Part shown: in pieces, positions 5,158 through 5,356 of the stretch
How positions within the stretch are numbered: the stretch's first letter is position 1
How the letters are laid out: the number at the start of each line of letters is the position of its first letter
Origin: Myxococcales bacterium
GTDB lineage: Bacteria > Myxococcota_C > UBA6777
Assembly: GCA_027005175.1 (NCBI GenBank)
Contig: JALTMC010000804.1
Location: forward strand, 5,175-10,530
DNA: 5,356 nucleotides
Direction of reading: 5' to 3'
Translations under genes and position numbers: made by a program
Notes under the pieces: model-generated
Databases searched by the model: none
Told to the model about the DNA's origin: nothing
The model's input: only the letters and a program-made list of their open reading frames with translations

Positions 5158-5180
5158 GTTGAGCTACTTCCAACCTCATG
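5135..5180 (+). repeat. 15-bp direct repeat at the 3' end of the 266-aa gene
   Basis: ACTTCCAACCTCATG occurs at 5135-5149, inside the last codons, and again at 5166-5180, after the stop, exactly 31 bp apart. Read in its own phase, the second copy gives YFQPHAGTRQPYTGEN, echoing the NFQPHVF of the real C-terminus. The spacing is not a multiple of three, so the present stop may have arisen by a small duplication that cut off an older, longer C-terminus. Confidence 0.6.
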
Positions 5181-5197
5181 CGGGAACCAGACAGCCC
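5181..5197 (+). repeat. 17-bp dispersed repeat, right copy (inverted match to 318-334)
   Basis: The plus strand reads CGGGAACCAGACAGCCC, perfectly matching the minus strand at 334-318. It follows the 266-aa stop by 23 bp and abuts the second copy of the 15-bp direct repeat. AATCTACCG at 5210-5218 continues the similarity with the left copy. Confidence 0.7.
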
Positions 5198-5241
5198 TAT
5201 ACCGGCGAGAATCTACCGCTTGCTTGTCATAAGACCCTTCC

Positions 5242-5262
5242 TCCTATCGCTTTCTGATAGGA
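5242..5262 (+). other. Perfect 7-bp hairpin downstream of the plus-strand operon
   Basis: TCCTATC (5242-5248) pairs with GATAGGA (5256-5262) around a 7-nt loop. No T-run follows on either strand, so it is not a classical intrinsic terminator, but as the first hairpin after the operon it may help end or protect the transcript. Confidence 0.45.
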
Positions 5263-5270
5263 CTCCAACT

Positions 5271-5301
5271 TCCCCCTCCCCACCGGCGGTAGGAAGGGGG
5301 A
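5271..5301. other. Strong GC-rich hairpin near the right edge
   Basis: The 14-nt arms TCCCCCTCCCCACC (5271-5284) and GGTAGGAAGGGGGA (5288-5301) pair at 12 of 14 positions around a GGC loop, the most stable structure in the window. No T-run follows on either strand. It may mark the 3' end of the plus-strand operon, or, if a CRISPR array lies to the right, structured trailer DNA. From 5302 to 5356 I see no gene. Confidence 0.5.
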
Positions 5302-5356
5302 TAGAGCTTATGATGTATAGCACCGTGTAACTTTCAATCATATGCGATAGCTACCC

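Noticed and set aside
318-5197. The inverted 17-bp repeats as ends of a transposon.
   Set aside because: No transposase or integrase lies between them and no target-site duplication is evident; kept only as one possible reading.

Overview
The window is bacterial, of roughly balanced GC, with two gene blocks transcribed away from each other out of a 447-bp repeat-rich intergenic region (2439-2885). It holds no rRNA, tRNA, transposase or complete CRISPR array. The taxon cannot be fixed from sequence alone. The SCP2-like protein, the leaderless endonuclease I and the style of the 266-aa unknown recall Myxococcota or other former Deltaproteobacteria, but this is a weak impression.

Left block, minus strand (2438 down to 1): a type III-style CRISPR accessory operon. 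In order of transcription it has a Cas6 pre-crRNA endoribonuclease (360 aa); a 181-aa protein with one membrane helix and a SAVED-like (CARF-related) nucleotide-sensor domain; a 145-aa protein I do not recognise, starting 3 nt after the SAVED gene; a spacer of tandem small hairpins, one ending in a T-run; and the first 38 codons of a protein cut by the window edge, which looks like the N-terminus of a group II-intron-like reverse transcriptase (RT). Cas6 would mature crRNAs. The membrane SAVED protein is a candidate cyclic-oligonucleotide-activated effector. The RT, if real, would belong to an adaptation module with RNA-spacer uptake. No cas10, csm/cmr, cas1 or cas2 is visible, so the type III assignment is inference.

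Centre (2439-2885): layered short repeats. These are three tandem 26-bp units, each with a small inverted repeat showing one compensatory base-pair change; an imperfect 30-bp direct repeat; a cluster of CCAGTRTGAG-type iterons; and a tandem 20-bp duplication around CCTAGG. They look like regulatory DNA between divergent transcription units.

Right block, plus strand (2886 to 5157): a small SCP2-like protein, an endonuclease I family nuclease with an EF-hand-like loop and no signal peptide, and a 266-aa protein of unknown function. The first two are 5 bp apart and the third follows after 77 bp.

Right edge (5158-5356): no gene. It has a 15-bp direct repeat, a perfect 17-bp match to the 3' end of the 145-aa gene (same orientation relative to the preceding gene), two hairpins, and at the very edge a sequence whose minus strand reads ATTGAAAG, matching a known crRNA 5' tag. 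That may be the last repeat of a CRISPR array lying outside the window.
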